A stretch of DNA of 64,000 nucleotides from Aequorivita aquimaris (GCF_001573155.1 NZ_JRWG01000009.1:1-64000); one strand, 5' to 3'; counted from the first letter of the stretch, positions 7,252-16,184 are shown. Translations and numbers: made by a program. Notes: generated by a model not told the origin, from the sequence alone.

Positions 7252-8544
7252 ATGAAATACGATCAAATCTCCAACAAACTCTTTATAAAAAACCGCAAAA
7301 ACTTTATGGCCCAGATGAAGCCAAAGAGTGTGGCGGTCTTTAACAGTAACGATATTTTTCCAATAGGTGCAGACAGCACCATGCCCTTTCAGCAGGCACG
7401 CGATATTTTTTACTTAACGGGTGCAGACCAAGAGGAAACCATGCTTGTTCTTTTTCCAGACGCGCCAAACAAGGACCACCGCGAAATGCTTTTTGTGCGA
7501 GAAACCAACGACCATATTGCCGTTTGGGAAGGCGAAAAACTTACCAAGGAAAATGCTACTGAGATAAGCGGAATAAGATCCATTTACTGGCTGAAGGAGT
7601 TCGACAAGATTTTCTTTGAAGTAATGACCCAAGCCGAACGTGTTTATTTTAACACCAACGAGCATTACCGCCAGAGCGTGGAAACCGAGACACGCGAAGA
7701 CCGTTTCATCCAAAAAACAAAGGAGAAGTTTCCGGCACACAGTTGGGAACGCAGTAATCCAATTTTACAACGCTTGCGTTCCGTAAAGGACAAAATTGAA
7801 ATAGACCTAATGCAGCAAGCCTGCAACATCACCGAAAAAGGTTTTAGAAGACTCCTGAACTTCGTAAAACCCGGTGTGTGGGAATATGAAATTGAGGCGG
7901 AGCTTATGCACGAGTTTTTAAGAAACCGTTCCCGCGGTTTTGCTTATACGCCCATCATAGCAAGTGGAAATAGCGCCAACGTGCTACATTACATCGAAAA
8001 CAACCAACAGTGCAAAAAAGGCGATTTGCTTCTTTTGGACGTGGGTGCCGAATATGCAAACTATTCCAGTGATATGACACGTACCATTCCCGTAAGCGGA
8101 AAGTTTAGCAAACGCCAGCGCGAGGTTTATGATGCTGTGAAAAAAGTTAAGGACGATGCCACAAAAATGCTGGTCCCCGGCAATTACTGGAAGGAGTATC
8201 ACGAAGAAGTGGGCAAACTGATGACCAAAGCCCTCTTGGACCTAAAGCTTCTGGACAAAGCCGATGTAAAAAACGAAGACCCAAACTGGCCTGCCTACAA
8301 AAAATACTTTATGCACGGCACCAGCCACCACATAGGCCTGGATACACACGATTATGGAATTCTTTGGGAAAAGATGACCGAGAACATGGTATTTACCGTG
8401 GAACCGGGAATCTATATTCCAGAGGAAGGTTTTGGAGTCCGTTTGGAAGATGATGTAGTTATCCAGAAAAAAGGCGAACCCTTTAACTTAATGGGCAACA
8501 TACCGATAGAAGCGGAAGAGATTGAAGAAATAATGAATAAATAG
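7252..8544 (+). CDS. pepP: Xaa-Pro aminopeptidase (aminopeptidase P, M24B)
   Basis: 430 residues, the usual length. Residues 1-150 form the N-terminal creatinase-like domain (AMP_N); the pita-bread metallopeptidase domain follows from about 175. The five metal ligands can be placed: Asp263 (LLDVGAEY), Asp274 (SSDMTRT), His359 (MHGTSHHIGLD), Glu384 (VEPGIYIPE) and Glu399 (VRLEDDVV). The enzyme removes N-terminal residues preceding proline from peptides, using two Mn or similar ions. There is no signal peptide, so it is cytoplasmic. It stands alone, with its own promoter and a probable terminator hairpin after it. Confidence 0.93.
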   Translation: MKYDQISNKLFIKNRKNFMAQMKPKSVAVFNSNDIFPIGADSTMPFQQARDIFYLTGADQEETMLVLFPDAPNKDHREMLFVRETNDHIAVWEGEKLTKENATEISGIRSIYWLKEFDKIFFEVMTQAERVYFNTNEHYRQSVETETREDRFIQKTKEKFPAHSWERSNPILQRLRSVKDKIEIDLMQQACNITEKGFRRLLNFVKPGVWEYEIEAELMHEFLRNRSRGFAYTPIIASGNSANVLHYIENNQQCKKGDLLLLDVGAEYANYSSDMTRTIPVSGKFSKRQREVYDAVKKVKDDATKMLVPGNYWKEYHEEVGKLMTKALLDLKLLDKADVKNEDPNWPAYKKYFMHGTSHHIGLDTHDYGILWEKMTENMVFTVEPGIYIPEEGFGVRLEDDVVIQKKGEPFNLMGNIPIEAEEIEEIMNK

Positions 8545-8571
8545 AAGCCGAGAACCAAGAATCAAAACTTT

Positions 8572-8636
8572 AGACCTAATAGATTTTCCTTCTTTCTACG
8601 AACTACAGTGAAAGAGAAAAACTGTTAGGTCTTTTT
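8572..8636 (+). terminator. Possible terminator after the aminopeptidase gene
   Basis: AGACCTAA (8572-8579) pairs with TTAGGTCT (8625-8632), followed by TTTT. The loop is long (45 bases), so this is weak. The left arm is shared with 32493-32500 and may instead belong to a dispersed repeat. Confidence 0.35.
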
Positions 8637-8652
8637 GAGGCCAGCAGGACTT

Positions 8653-8967
8653 ATGGAAGTATCAAATCTTTTTATTGGCGTTTTTCTAATTATAGTTGGA
8701 GTTGTTGTAAAACATTTCAAATTATATTTCTTAATTGCCGGTTATAATACCATGAGCGAGGCTTATAAGGAAAAAGTTAATATTGAAAAAGTAGCTACGC
8801 TTTTAAGAAGTGTCATGGTTTTTATGGGCTTGGCTCTTATTTTATTGGCATTAGCCAGTTCATACAACGATAAGCCTGAAATTACCGACTATCTGTTTTT
8901 TCCTATTGTAATTGGAAGCGTAATTTATCTTATTGTTAAATCGAATTCCAAAGCCTATAAAAAGTAG
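8653..8967 (+). CDS. Small membrane protein, DUF3784-like
   Basis: 104 residues from ATG 8653; a TTG 18 bases upstream is in frame but less likely. Three hydrophobic segments are visible at about residues 4-22 (NLFIGVFLIIVGVVVKHFKL), 62-78 (MVFMGLALILLALASS) and 90-105. The stretch FLIAGYNTMSEAYKEKVNIEK is characteristic of DUF3784 proteins, in which a Tyr-Asn-Thr motif follows the first helix. The function of that family is unknown to me. It lies 21 bases before the hydrolase gene and may be cotranscribed with it. Confidence 0.7.
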   Translation: MEVSNLFIGVFLIIVGVVVKHFKLYFLIAGYNTMSEAYKEKVNIEKVATLLRSVMVFMGLALILLALASSYNDKPEITDYLFFPIVIGSVIYLIVKSNSKAYKK

Positions 8968-8988
8968 GTTTAATTAGCTTTTCATCGC

Positions 8989-9759
8989 GTGACTTTTCAT
9001 TATAAAAATATTCCTATCCATTACGAAACCTTCGGAAATGGCCCTGCTATTGTTTTACTTCACGGTTTTTTGGAAAGTGCCACCATGTGGAAACCCTTGA
9101 TTCCGCAGTTGTCAAAAAATAACCTTGTAATCACGATGGACTTTCCCGGTCACGGAAAGAGCGGCGTTATTGCTGAAATCCATACTATGGAATTGATGGC
9201 AGAATTGGTGGATGAAATACTCCAAAAGCTACAAATTTCGTCAGCAAGCTTTTTAGGCCACTCCATGGGTGGTTATGTTACCTTGGCCTATGCCGAATTA
9301 TTTTCAGAAAAAGTAGAGAAAATAATTCTTTTAAATTCAACACCCGCCGCAGATTCCGAAGAAAGAAAAGAAAATCGCACCCGGGCATTGAAGGTTATAG
9401 ACCAAAACCCGCAGGCTTACATAAGTATGGCCATTGGAAATCTCTTTGCTGAAAGCTCCCGTGAAAAATTTTCAAAGGAAATTGAAACTTTGAAAAATGA
9501 AGCGTTTTCTTTTCCCGTGGAAGGAATAAAAGCCGCCATTAAAGGTATGTGCGATAGAAAAGACAGAACTACTGTTTTAAAAAATTTCAGAAAAGACAAA
9601 CATGTGATATTGGCAAAAGAAGATCCAATTTTACCATTTTTAGAAACAGAAAAGCTGGCAGAGCTATCTGATGCTTCAGTAAAAATTATTGAAGGCGGCC
9701 ATATGAGTTTGATAGAAAATGGTGATTCTGTTGCGAAATATTTACATTTTATCGGATAA
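8989..9759 (+). CDS. Alpha/beta hydrolase
   Basis: 256 residues. The only start giving the full fold is GTG 8989 (VTFHYKNIPIHYETFGNGPA). The oxyanion motif LLHGFLES lies at residues 23-30, the nucleophile elbow GHSMGG puts the catalytic Ser at 92, and the likely acid and base are Asp212 (AKEDPILPF) and His238 (EGGHMS). It is cytoplasmic, as no signal peptide is present. The substrate cannot be told; the fold class contains esterases, BioH-like enzymes and dehalogenases, but no aromatic-ring or acyl-carrier features point to one of these. Confidence 0.88.
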   Translation: MTFHYKNIPIHYETFGNGPAIVLLHGFLESATMWKPLIPQLSKNNLVITMDFPGHGKSGVIAEIHTMELMAELVDEILQKLQISSASFLGHSMGGYVTLAYAELFSEKVEKIILLNSTPAADSEERKENRTRALKVIDQNPQAYISMAIGNLFAESSREKFSKEIETLKNEAFSFPVEGIKAAIKGMCDRKDRTTVLKNFRKDKHVILAKEDPILPFLETEKLAELSDASVKIIEGGHMSLIENGDSVAKYLHFIG

Positions 9760-9822
9760 AATTTGCGCTTTATCTAAAAAAATGTTAATATTGGGAAATT
9801 AACCCCAATTAAATTAACAAAG

Positions 9823-10068
9823 ATGGATAAAGTTACGCCCCAAAGCCGACCTCCAATTTTGAGCCTTGTATGCACTGCATTTGGCCATGATTACATCGTA
9901 ACCCGCAAAATTACCAATCACATTAATGAATATAAATGTGTCTGTTGCGGGAAAGAGGTTTCGAACAGCTATTCTGGTAAATTTGAGCTACTTACCCGCA
10001 AACAACGTGAAGTGAATGAGTGTTTATCTTCATTTTTCATAAAAAAGAAAAAACTTTCCATCCATTAG
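9823..10068 (+). CDS. Small conserved-looking protein with a CxxC pair
   Basis: 81 residues, starting at ATG 9823 (MDKVTPQSRPPILSLVCTAF). It contains Cys17 (SLVCTAFGH) and a CVCC-G motif at about residues 39-43 (YKCVCCGKE), so a small zinc-ribbon-like site (Cys/His plus CxxC) is possible. The C terminus is very basic (FFIKKKKLSIH). No membrane segment or signal peptide. I do not know the family. Its neighbours are a hydrolase on the same strand and thiL facing it, and they give no functional hint. Confidence 0.6.
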   Translation: MDKVTPQSRPPILSLVCTAFGHDYIVTRKITNHINEYKCVCCGKEVSNSYSGKFELLTRKQREVNECLSSFFIKKKKLSIH

Positions 10069-10093
10069 AAATATTTCACTTTCCTCAAGATTC

Positions 10094-10116
10094 TGTTCCC
10101 TTTAAATTAGGGAACA
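10094..10116. terminator. Hairpin between convergent genes
   Basis: TGTTCCCT (10094-10101) and AGGGAACA (10109-10116) form a perfect 8-bp stem with a 7-base loop, between two convergent genes. The T-run is poor on both sides, so termination is likely but not certain. Confidence 0.45.
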
Positions 10117-10142
10117 AGGTTTATAGTGACTTATTTTAAAAC

Positions 10143-11198
10143 TTAATCTTTATTTTTCAAGGCATTCCAACCACGTGCAATCAATGGTATTTTTGAGTCT
10201 GCGCGGCTAATTAAATGCACTCCTTCCTTTTCATCGGTAATGTGTCCTATTACAGTTAAATGCGGATTTGCCTTTATTTTCGGAAAATCCTCAGTATTAA
10301 TTGTGAAAAGTAATTCATAGTCTTCCCCTCCGCTCAACGCTATTGTAGTGCTATCGAGATTAAATTCCTCACAGGCTGAAATAACCTGAGGATCCAATGG
10401 GATTTTATCTTCATACAAATTACACCCGACTTTTGAGTTGTTGCAGATATGTAATATTTCTGAAGACAAGCCATCGCTAATATCAATCATTGCAGTAGGC
10501 TTTACGCCTAATTCTTTCAATAAGGCAGGAATATCCTTTCGGGCCTCTGGTTTTAACTGCCGCTCCACTAAATACGAATATGGTTCCAAATCGGGTTGCG
10601 AGTTGGGATTCACCTTAAAAACTTCCTTTTCGCGTTCCAAAACTTGGAGCCCCATATAAGCAGCGCCAAGGTCACCAGTTACAACCAATAGGTCATTTTC
10701 TTTTGCACCACTTCTATAAACGGCGTCGCCTTTATTTACAGTTCCTAGGGCAGTGATACTTATAAGCAACCCAGTAGTTGATGAGGTGGTATCGCCGCCC
10801 ACTAGGTCAATATTATATATTTTGGCTGCCGCTTGAATACCTGCATATAGTTCTTCCAAGGCTTCTACAGGAAATCTATTGGAAACCGCCACGCTAACGG
10901 TAATTTGTGATGGTTCTGCATTCATGGCATAAACATCTGAAAGGTTAACGACCACAGCCTTGTACCCCAAATGTTTTAATGGAACGTAGCTTAAATCAAA
11001 ATGTACTCCTTCTAGTAGTAAGTCTGTGGTTACTACCATTTCTTTTTTTGAATCACAAGAGATTACAGCAGCATCATCGCCAACTCCCTTTACAGTGGAC
11101 TTTTGCTTTATTTTGAAGTTTTTGGTAAGATGGTCAATCAAGCCAAATTCTCCTAAATTTTCAATATTAGTAGTGGAGTTGTCTTTGTTCTCAAACAT
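10143..11198 (-). CDS. thiL: Thiamine-monophosphate kinase
   Basis: 351 residues starting at ATG 11198. The protein has the AIRS/PurM-like layout: an N-terminal domain with GEFGLIDHLTKNF, the GVGDDAAVI motif that carries metal-binding Asps, and TTDLLLEGVHFDL; the Mg/ATP loop DLVGGDTTSS near residue 140; and a C-terminal domain with MIDISDGLSSEILHI and LSGGEDYELLFT. ThiL phosphorylates thiamine monophosphate to thiamine diphosphate, the last step of cofactor synthesis. The length fits. It is a single gene with its own promoter (11223-11230). No other thiamine gene lies in the window. Confidence 0.95.
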   Translation of the reverse strand: MFENKDNSTTNIENLGEFGLIDHLTKNFKIKQKSTVKGVGDDAAVISCDSKKEMVVTTDLLLEGVHFDLSYVPLKHLGYKAVVVNLSDVYAMNAEPSQITVSVAVSNRFPVEALEELYAGIQAAAKIYNIDLVGGDTTSSTTGLLISITALGTVNKGDAVYRSGAKENDLLVVTGDLGAAYMGLQVLEREKEVFKVNPNSQPDLEPYSYLVERQLKPEARKDIPALLKELGVKPTAMIDISDGLSSEILHICNNSKVGCNLYEDKIPLDPQVISACEEFNLDSTTIALSGGEDYELLFTINTEDFPKIKANPHLTVIGHITDEKEGVHLISRADSKIPLIARGWNALKNKD

Positions 11199-11222
11199 GG
11201 ATCAATTCTATTAGGGTTTTGG

Positions 11223-11230
11223 CAAAAATA
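11223..11230 (-). promoter_or_regulatory. Predicted -7 promoter element of thiL
   Basis: On the minus strand this reads TATTTTTG, a match to TAnnTTTG, and its 3' end is 24 bases before the thiL start codon. Confidence 0.55.
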
Positions 11231-11301
11231 CTGCTTCAATAACCAATAAAAAAGCCAAATGAAACATTGCTATAAAATCACAATACTAATATTTAACCTT
11301 T

Positions 11302-11309
11302 TACGTTTG
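11302..11309 (+). promoter_or_regulatory. Predicted -7 promoter element of the surface-protein/MbnP operon
   Basis: TACGTTTG matches TAnnTTTG and lies 58 bases before the ATG at 11368. The following genes to 16064 are closely spaced on the same strand and could all be read from here. Confidence 0.5.
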
Positions 11310-11367
11310 TAGAAAAACACATAATATGTTTACATTTAGCCGCTTTTAAACCTTATATTATATCCAA

Positions 11368-12777
11368 ATGAAAAAAATATTACCAATTCTAGCTTTTTTG
11401 ATTGCAACTTATTCTTTCGCACAAACACCTTGTGAAAATGGTATGGCCGGACAATACCCCTGCAACGGCTTAGACCTTTTATCTCGCATAAGCCTTAATA
11501 CTTTTGGCACTGACAGAGGAAATGATTCTTGGGGATGGACCGACCCCCTAGATGGAAAAGAATATGCATTGATGGGCTTGGGCAACGGTACTGCCTTTGT
11601 GGATATCACAGACCCCGTGAACCCAATATACCTTGGTAAACTTCCAACACATACAGATTCAAGTACGTGGAGAGATATAAAAGTTTATAACGACCACGCT
11701 TTCATAGTAAGTGAAGCTGGGGGGCACGGAATGCAGGTTTTTGATTTAACGCGCCTGCGCAATGTGACTAATGCTCCAGAAACATTTACGGAAGATGCCC
11801 ATTACGACGGCTTTGGACATTGCCACAATATTGTTATTAATGAAGAAACCGGGTATGCTTTTGCTGTTGGAACAAGTACTTTTGGCGGAGGGCCACATTT
11901 TGTGAATATTCAAGACCCAGTAAATCCTGTTGCAGCTGGCGGGTTTAGCGGCGATAATTATTGCCATGACGCTCAAGTTGTTATTTATAACGGCCCAGAT
12001 TCAGATTATACAGGACGCGAAATATTTTTCGGCAGTAATGAAGACAGAATTTCAATTGTTGACGTAACCAATAAAAATAACCCTATACCTATATCAAACG
12101 GTTTTTACGGAAGTGTAGATTACACTCACCAAGGCTGGTTAACAGAAGACCAACGTTATTTTATGATTGGTGACGAATTGGACGAGTCTAATTTTGGATT
12201 TAATACCAGAACCATAATCTTTGACCTGAGCGACCTGGACAACCCTGTGGTTCATTTTGAATATGAAGCAGATGTAGCTGCAATAGACCATAACGGTTAT
12301 GTAAAAGGAAATGAATTCTATTTATCCAGCTACCGTGCAGGATTGCGAGTTTTTGATATTAGCGATATCGAGAACCAAAATATGGTGGAGACCAAATTTT
12401 TTGACACTTATCCAACCAGTAATTCAGCCCGTTTTGATGGGGCTTGGAGTGTTTACCCATACTTTGCCAGTGGCAGTATTGTAATTAGCGATATTGACCG
12501 TGGACTATTTGTGGTTAGAGATCATCTTTTGGGAGTTAACGACAATTCAATTTCAAACTTCGCAGTTGCTCCAAACCCGGCAACGGAGATTGTTACCGTT
12601 ACATCAAAAACAGAGCCTATAGCACAAGTAGAAATTTTTAACGTATTGGGGCAAAAGATAATGGATTTAAATTTCACTGAAAGTCTTTCCGAAAACATAA
12701 ACGTTTCTAACCTTCAATCGGGAATGTATGTGATGAAAATAAATTCAACTACAACAAAACGATTATTAATAGACTAA
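11368..12777 (+). CDS. Choice-of-anchor B protein with T9SS type A sorting domain
   Basis: 469 residues with a signal peptide (MKKILPILAFLIATYSFAQ). The body (residues 30-385) consists of LVIVD-type beta-propeller repeats: DITDPVNPIYLGKLPTH, NIQDPVNPVAAGGFSGD, DVTNKNNPIPISNGFYG and FDISDIENQNMVETKFF. The motif HCHNIVINEETGYAFAVG is typical of the 'choice-of-anchor B' family. The last 75 residues (FAVAPNPATEIVTVTSK ... SGMYVMKINSTTTKRLLID) are a T9SS type A sorting domain, so the protein ends up on the cell surface or outside. It opens a four-gene run that ends in an MbnP/peroxidase pair, which suggests a shared role at the cell surface. Substrate unknown. Confidence 0.88.
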   Translation: MKKILPILAFLIATYSFAQTPCENGMAGQYPCNGLDLLSRISLNTFGTDRGNDSWGWTDPLDGKEYALMGLGNGTAFVDITDPVNPIYLGKLPTHTDSSTWRDIKVYNDHAFIVSEAGGHGMQVFDLTRLRNVTNAPETFTEDAHYDGFGHCHNIVINEETGYAFAVGTSTFGGGPHFVNIQDPVNPVAAGGFSGDNYCHDAQVVIYNGPDSDYTGREIFFGSNEDRISIVDVTNKNNPIPISNGFYGSVDYTHQGWLTEDQRYFMIGDELDESNFGFNTRTIIFDLSDLDNPVVHFEYEADVAAIDHNGYVKGNEFYLSSYRAGLRVFDISDIENQNMVETKFFDTYPTSNSARFDGAWSVYPYFASGSIVISDIDRGLFVVRDHLLGVNDNSISNFAVAPNPATEIVTVTSKTEPIAQVEIFNVLGQKIMDLNFTESLSENINVSNLQSGMYVMKINSTTTKRLLID

Positions 12778-12796
12778 AAAAACTGTTATCCCCAAT

Positions 12797-14149
12797 ATGT
12801 TAAATATTAATACCCCAAACCTTAAAGCGCTCCCAATTCTGCTTTCGTTTTCATTATTATTTTTTTCCTGCGGAAAAGATGACGGCCCGGGACCTGAACC
12901 CGAAATAAATGGTGAAGTAGAACTGGTAAAAACCTATGGCGGAAGCGGAATAGATGAAGCAGTCTCAGTTGTTGAAGCTGCAGATGGAAGCTATTTAGTT
13001 TTAGGAACCACCCGAAGCTCCGACGGTGATATTACTGACCGTTCCGGCTCCGATAGCGATTTTTGGTTGCTAAAACTTTCCAAAACCGGAGATATAATCT
13101 GGAGCAAAACATATGGCGGCAGTGATGATGAAAACGCTTCCAGAATTACAAAAACCAATGACGGAGGATACTTATTATCCGGTTACACTACCAGCAACGA
13201 TGGCGATGTTAACGGCAACGAAGGTTTTCAGGACTATTGGGTGGTAAAGGTTGATAATGCTGGCAACATTTTATGGGAAGAAAATTTTGGTTTTTCAGGC
13301 AGTGATCAAGCTTTCAAGGCCTTTCAAACCTCAGACGGCGGATATTTTATAACAGGTTTTTTTGATGTTTCAGCAAGTGGCGGCGCTGGAAATGATTTCC
13401 AAAGAGGTACCATGCACGGCGTTGGTGAGTTTTGGGGAATTAAACTAGCTGCTGATGGCACCAAGGAATGGAGACGTTATTTTGGCGGAACCAATAACGA
13501 CCGTAGCTATGATGCCCTTGAAACTGCAGATGGCGGTTTTTTAATGACCGGCACCTCCGAAAGTGAGGATTTTGACAAAACTGACCCTAAAGGAAGTTAT
13601 GATTACTGGGCGGTACGCCTAACGGCTGATGGCGATTTGGTTTGGACCAAATCTTTTGGAGGAGACGAGATCGATAACTCCTATGCTTCCATAAAAACTA
13701 ATGACGACAACTATATAATGGTTGGCGACTCTAGAAGCTCAGACCAAGATGTAACCTCCCCACGAGGAAATGCGGATGCTTGGATGGTAAAGTTTGACGA
13801 TAACGGAAGTAAAATCTGGCAAAAATCTTTTGGCGGTTCCCAATTTGATACTGCCCACAGCATTGTGCAACGCAACAATGGAGATTATATACTCTCAGGT
13901 CATAGCCGAAGTGCAGATGGAGATCTACAAACCAACAATGGCGTGAACGACGTTTGGGTTTTTATTGTTGACGGAAATGGAGCTATGAGGTTTCAAAAAA
14001 GTATAGGAGGCTCAAACCTTGATTTTGCGTCAGAAGCTATTGAAACTTCAGACAATAAAATTTTAGTGGTAGGCAACAGTGAAAGCAACGATTTGGATAT
14101 ACCTTCAAACAAAGGCTCCAAAGATTTTTTAATGATTAGAATAAAATAG
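12797..14149 (+). CDS. Surface lipoprotein made of GGS/DGGY repeats
   Basis: 450 residues. The N terminus ends in a lipobox (LLFFSCGKDDG), so this is a lipoprotein; the acidic stretch after the Cys (KDDGPGPEPE) resembles flavobacterial surface-export signals. The rest is seven or so repeats of about 55 residues, each with a [KR]xFGGS-type start, an ADGGY/NDGGYL centre and a WVVKVD/WLLKLS end (for example KTYGGSDDENASRITKTNDG). They look like a beta propeller of the kind seen in secreted proteins with 'delta-60' or kelch-like repeats. There is no T9SS domain. It lies 20 bases after the preceding gene, so it is in the same operon. Function unknown. Confidence 0.78.
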   Translation: MLNINTPNLKALPILLSFSLLFFSCGKDDGPGPEPEINGEVELVKTYGGSGIDEAVSVVEAADGSYLVLGTTRSSDGDITDRSGSDSDFWLLKLSKTGDIIWSKTYGGSDDENASRITKTNDGGYLLSGYTTSNDGDVNGNEGFQDYWVVKVDNAGNILWEENFGFSGSDQAFKAFQTSDGGYFITGFFDVSASGGAGNDFQRGTMHGVGEFWGIKLAADGTKEWRRYFGGTNNDRSYDALETADGGFLMTGTSESEDFDKTDPKGSYDYWAVRLTADGDLVWTKSFGGDEIDNSYASIKTNDDNYIMVGDSRSSDQDVTSPRGNADAWMVKFDDNGSKIWQKSFGGSQFDTAHSIVQRNNGDYILSGHSRSADGDLQTNNGVNDVWVFIVDGNGAMRFQKSIGGSNLDFASEAIETSDNKILVVGNSESNDLDIPSNKGSKDFLMIRIK

Positions 14150-14182
14150 TTTTAACAATTTACAAATCCCTTTTTTTAACCT

Positions 14183-14950
14183 ATGAAAAAAATAGTTTTT
14201 TTATTAGCTATAGCATTTGCTGCAATTGGCTGTAGTAACGATGATGATGGCAATAACATTCCGGTAACTGCTGCCGTATCTTTTAACTTTACCCAAAACT
14301 GGGGAGTAACTGAGATTACCCCATCCAATTATACCTCAGGAGTTTATGAAAATGCCGCAGGAAATTATGTTTCTATTGATAGACTTCGGTATTTAATTTC
14401 ACGGGTAGAGCTTCATAAAGCAGATGGCACGACTGTTTCTTTTGATGGTTACCAATTAATTGATCTTGCCGATGCAGGTTCGTTGAGTTTTAACCCTTCA
14501 GAATCAGTAGCTACTGGTGATTATACGGGTATTTCATTTGTTTATGGTTTTAATGAAGAGGATAACGTAAATGGAGCTTATCCAGATTTAAATGCTGCTG
14601 ATTGGAATTGGCCAACCATGCTGGGCGGAGGGTATCACTTTATGCAGATGGATGGTAATTTTGACGACTCAAACGGCACATCACAGCCCTATAATTTTCA
14701 CAACGGTACTGCGAGGGTAAGTGAAGGTGTTTTTGAACAAAACTTCATCAGTTTTGATTTTGACCAAAACTTTACCATTTCTGGCGATGTAACCATAGAA
14801 ATAGCAATGGATATTTCAGAATGGTACAAAAATCCTTTAACTTGGGATCTTAACGATAGAAGTGTTAATTTAATGATGAATTATCTAGCCCAAAAAGATA
14901 TGCAAAGAAACGGCGCAACCGTTTTCAGCATTGGTGCTATAACACAATAA
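14183..14950 (+). CDS. MbnP-like lipoprotein (possible copper-binding protein)
   Basis: 255 residues with a lipobox (LLAIAFAAIGCSNDDD). After a linker the protein shows the MbnP pattern: VSFNFTQNWG, VSIDRLRYLISRVELHKADG, then YQLIDL and ADWNWPTMLGGGYHFMQMDG. In methanotrophs MbnP binds copper after the di-haem enzyme MbnH oxidises a tryptophan to kynurenine. Candidate residues here are Trp141, Trp143, Met146, His152, Met154 and Met156, but I cannot tell which tryptophan would be modified. The next gene encodes a di-haem peroxidase, the expected partner, 25 bases downstream. Family assignment is good; a copper function in this organism is inference. Confidence 0.82.
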   Translation: MKKIVFLLAIAFAAIGCSNDDDGNNIPVTAAVSFNFTQNWGVTEITPSNYTSGVYENAAGNYVSIDRLRYLISRVELHKADGTTVSFDGYQLIDLADAGSLSFNPSESVATGDYTGISFVYGFNEEDNVNGAYPDLNAADWNWPTMLGGGYHFMQMDGNFDDSNGTSQPYNFHNGTARVSEGVFEQNFISFDFDQNFTISGDVTIEIAMDISEWYKNPLTWDLNDRSVNLMMNYLAQKDMQRNGATVFSIGAITQ

Positions 14951-14975
14951 TTTAAAAAAATTGAAGGAACGGTCC

Positions 14976-16064
14976 ATGAAATTGTTTCGAGTATTCTTTG
15001 GAATTTTAGCCATGAGCTTGTTTATTGCTTGTTCATCAAGCGATCCAGATCCTGCAGATCCCAATGAAGATTATATACCCACTCCAAAACCATTGACCGT
15101 TCCTCCTATTTTTGACCGCTTACTACCTCCCCCAATCGTTCCTGCTGATAATCCACAAACTGTAGAAGGAGTAGCCTTGGGCCGTAAATTGTTTTTTGAC
15201 CCCATACTTTCCGGTGACGGAACACAAGCCTGTGCTTCTTGCCACCAACCTGCTAATTCCTTTACCGATACCGATCGTTTCAGTATAGGAATAGATGGCT
15301 TGGAAGGCACAAGAAATTCTATGCCTATCTTCAATACGGCTTGGAACACAAAAAATAAATTTTTCTGGGATGGCCGTGCTTCCAGCCTTGAGGCACAAGC
15401 CTTGGAACCTGTTACCAACCCCATAGAAATGCACAATACTTGGCAAAATGCCGTGTCGAGTTTACAAAGCGATGCGGAATACCCCGAACTTTTCAACAAA
15501 GCTTTTGGAACCGGCAATATTACCAAAGAGTTAACCGCAAAGGCTATTGCCCAGTTTGAAAGAACCCTTATTTCAGCTAATTCTCCTTTTGATAAGTATC
15601 TTTTGGGCGAAGGTAGCCTTACGCCCCAGGAATTGAACGGCTTTCAAATATTTATGGATGAATCGCGCGGAGATTGTTTCCATTGCCACGGTAATGAAAA
15701 CAGCCCATTATGGACAGACAATATTTTTCACAATAACGGCCTCGATGCAATTATAACCGACAAAGGTTTGGGCAATGTTACCGGAGATCCAAACCATGAT
15801 GGTTTGTTCAAATCACCATCACTTCGAAATTTAGCTTACACAGCACCCTATATGCACGATGGCCGATTTGCAACTTTGGATGAGGTTATAAATCATTATA
15901 GTGAAGGGCTCGTGTATTCAAGAACAATTGATCCGCTGATGAAAGCTGTATCACGTGGCGGAGTCCATTTAACAGAATCTGACAAAGCAGACTTAAAAGC
16001 ATTTCTTCTTTCGCTTTCAGACCCTTCCTTTATAAGTAACCCCGATTTTCAGGATCCCAATTAA
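14976..16064 (+). CDS. Di-haem cytochrome-c peroxidase family protein (MbnH/MauG-like)
   Basis: 362 residues from ATG 14976; a TTG at 14961 is in frame but is less likely. The lipobox LFIACSSSD puts the lipidated Cys at 19. Two haem-binding CxxCH motifs are present: CASCH at residues 86-90 and CFHCH at 234-238. Conserved peroxidase elements include GRKLFFDPILSGDGTQAC, MPIFNTAW, FFWDGRA, and TAPYMHDGRFATLDEVINHY, whose Met or Tyr would be an axial or near-haem residue. Members reduce H2O2 or, as MbnH/MauG, oxidise tryptophans in a partner protein. The adjacency to an MbnP-like gene favours the second role, but an ordinary peroxidase is possible. Confidence 0.88.
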   Translation: MKLFRVFFGILAMSLFIACSSSDPDPADPNEDYIPTPKPLTVPPIFDRLLPPPIVPADNPQTVEGVALGRKLFFDPILSGDGTQACASCHQPANSFTDTDRFSIGIDGLEGTRNSMPIFNTAWNTKNKFFWDGRASSLEAQALEPVTNPIEMHNTWQNAVSSLQSDAEYPELFNKAFGTGNITKELTAKAIAQFERTLISANSPFDKYLLGEGSLTPQELNGFQIFMDESRGDCFHCHGNENSPLWTDNIFHNNGLDAIITDKGLGNVTGDPNHDGLFKSPSLRNLAYTAPYMHDGRFATLDEVINHYSEGLVYSRTIDPLMKAVSRGGVHLTESDKADLKAFLLSLSDPSFISNPDFQDPN

Positions 16065-16120
16065 TTTCTGAAGTAGTTTCGAATTCTAATACCCTAAAAA
16101 ATACGGGGTGTTAATTATTG

Positions 16121-16148
16121 TTTAAAACTATGGCCCCATAGTTTTAAA
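16121..16148. promoter_or_regulatory. Perfect 13-bp inverted repeat in front of the suf promoter
   Basis: TTTAAAACTATGG (16121-16133), spacer CC, and its exact complement CCATAGTTTTAAA (16136-16148). It lies 36 bases before the predicted -7 element and 56 bases after the peroxidase stop codon. It could be an operator for the suf operon or a terminator hairpin of the preceding operon; a T-run is lacking on the plus strand (TCCTAC follows), which favours an operator. Confidence 0.5.
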
Positions 16149-16184
16149 ATCCTACTTCCGTATGGTCAAAAGTACGAATTGATG

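Noticed and set aside
16121-16148. Fur box
   Set aside because: The palindrome does not fit GATAATGATAATCATTATC; only the general A/T character is shared.
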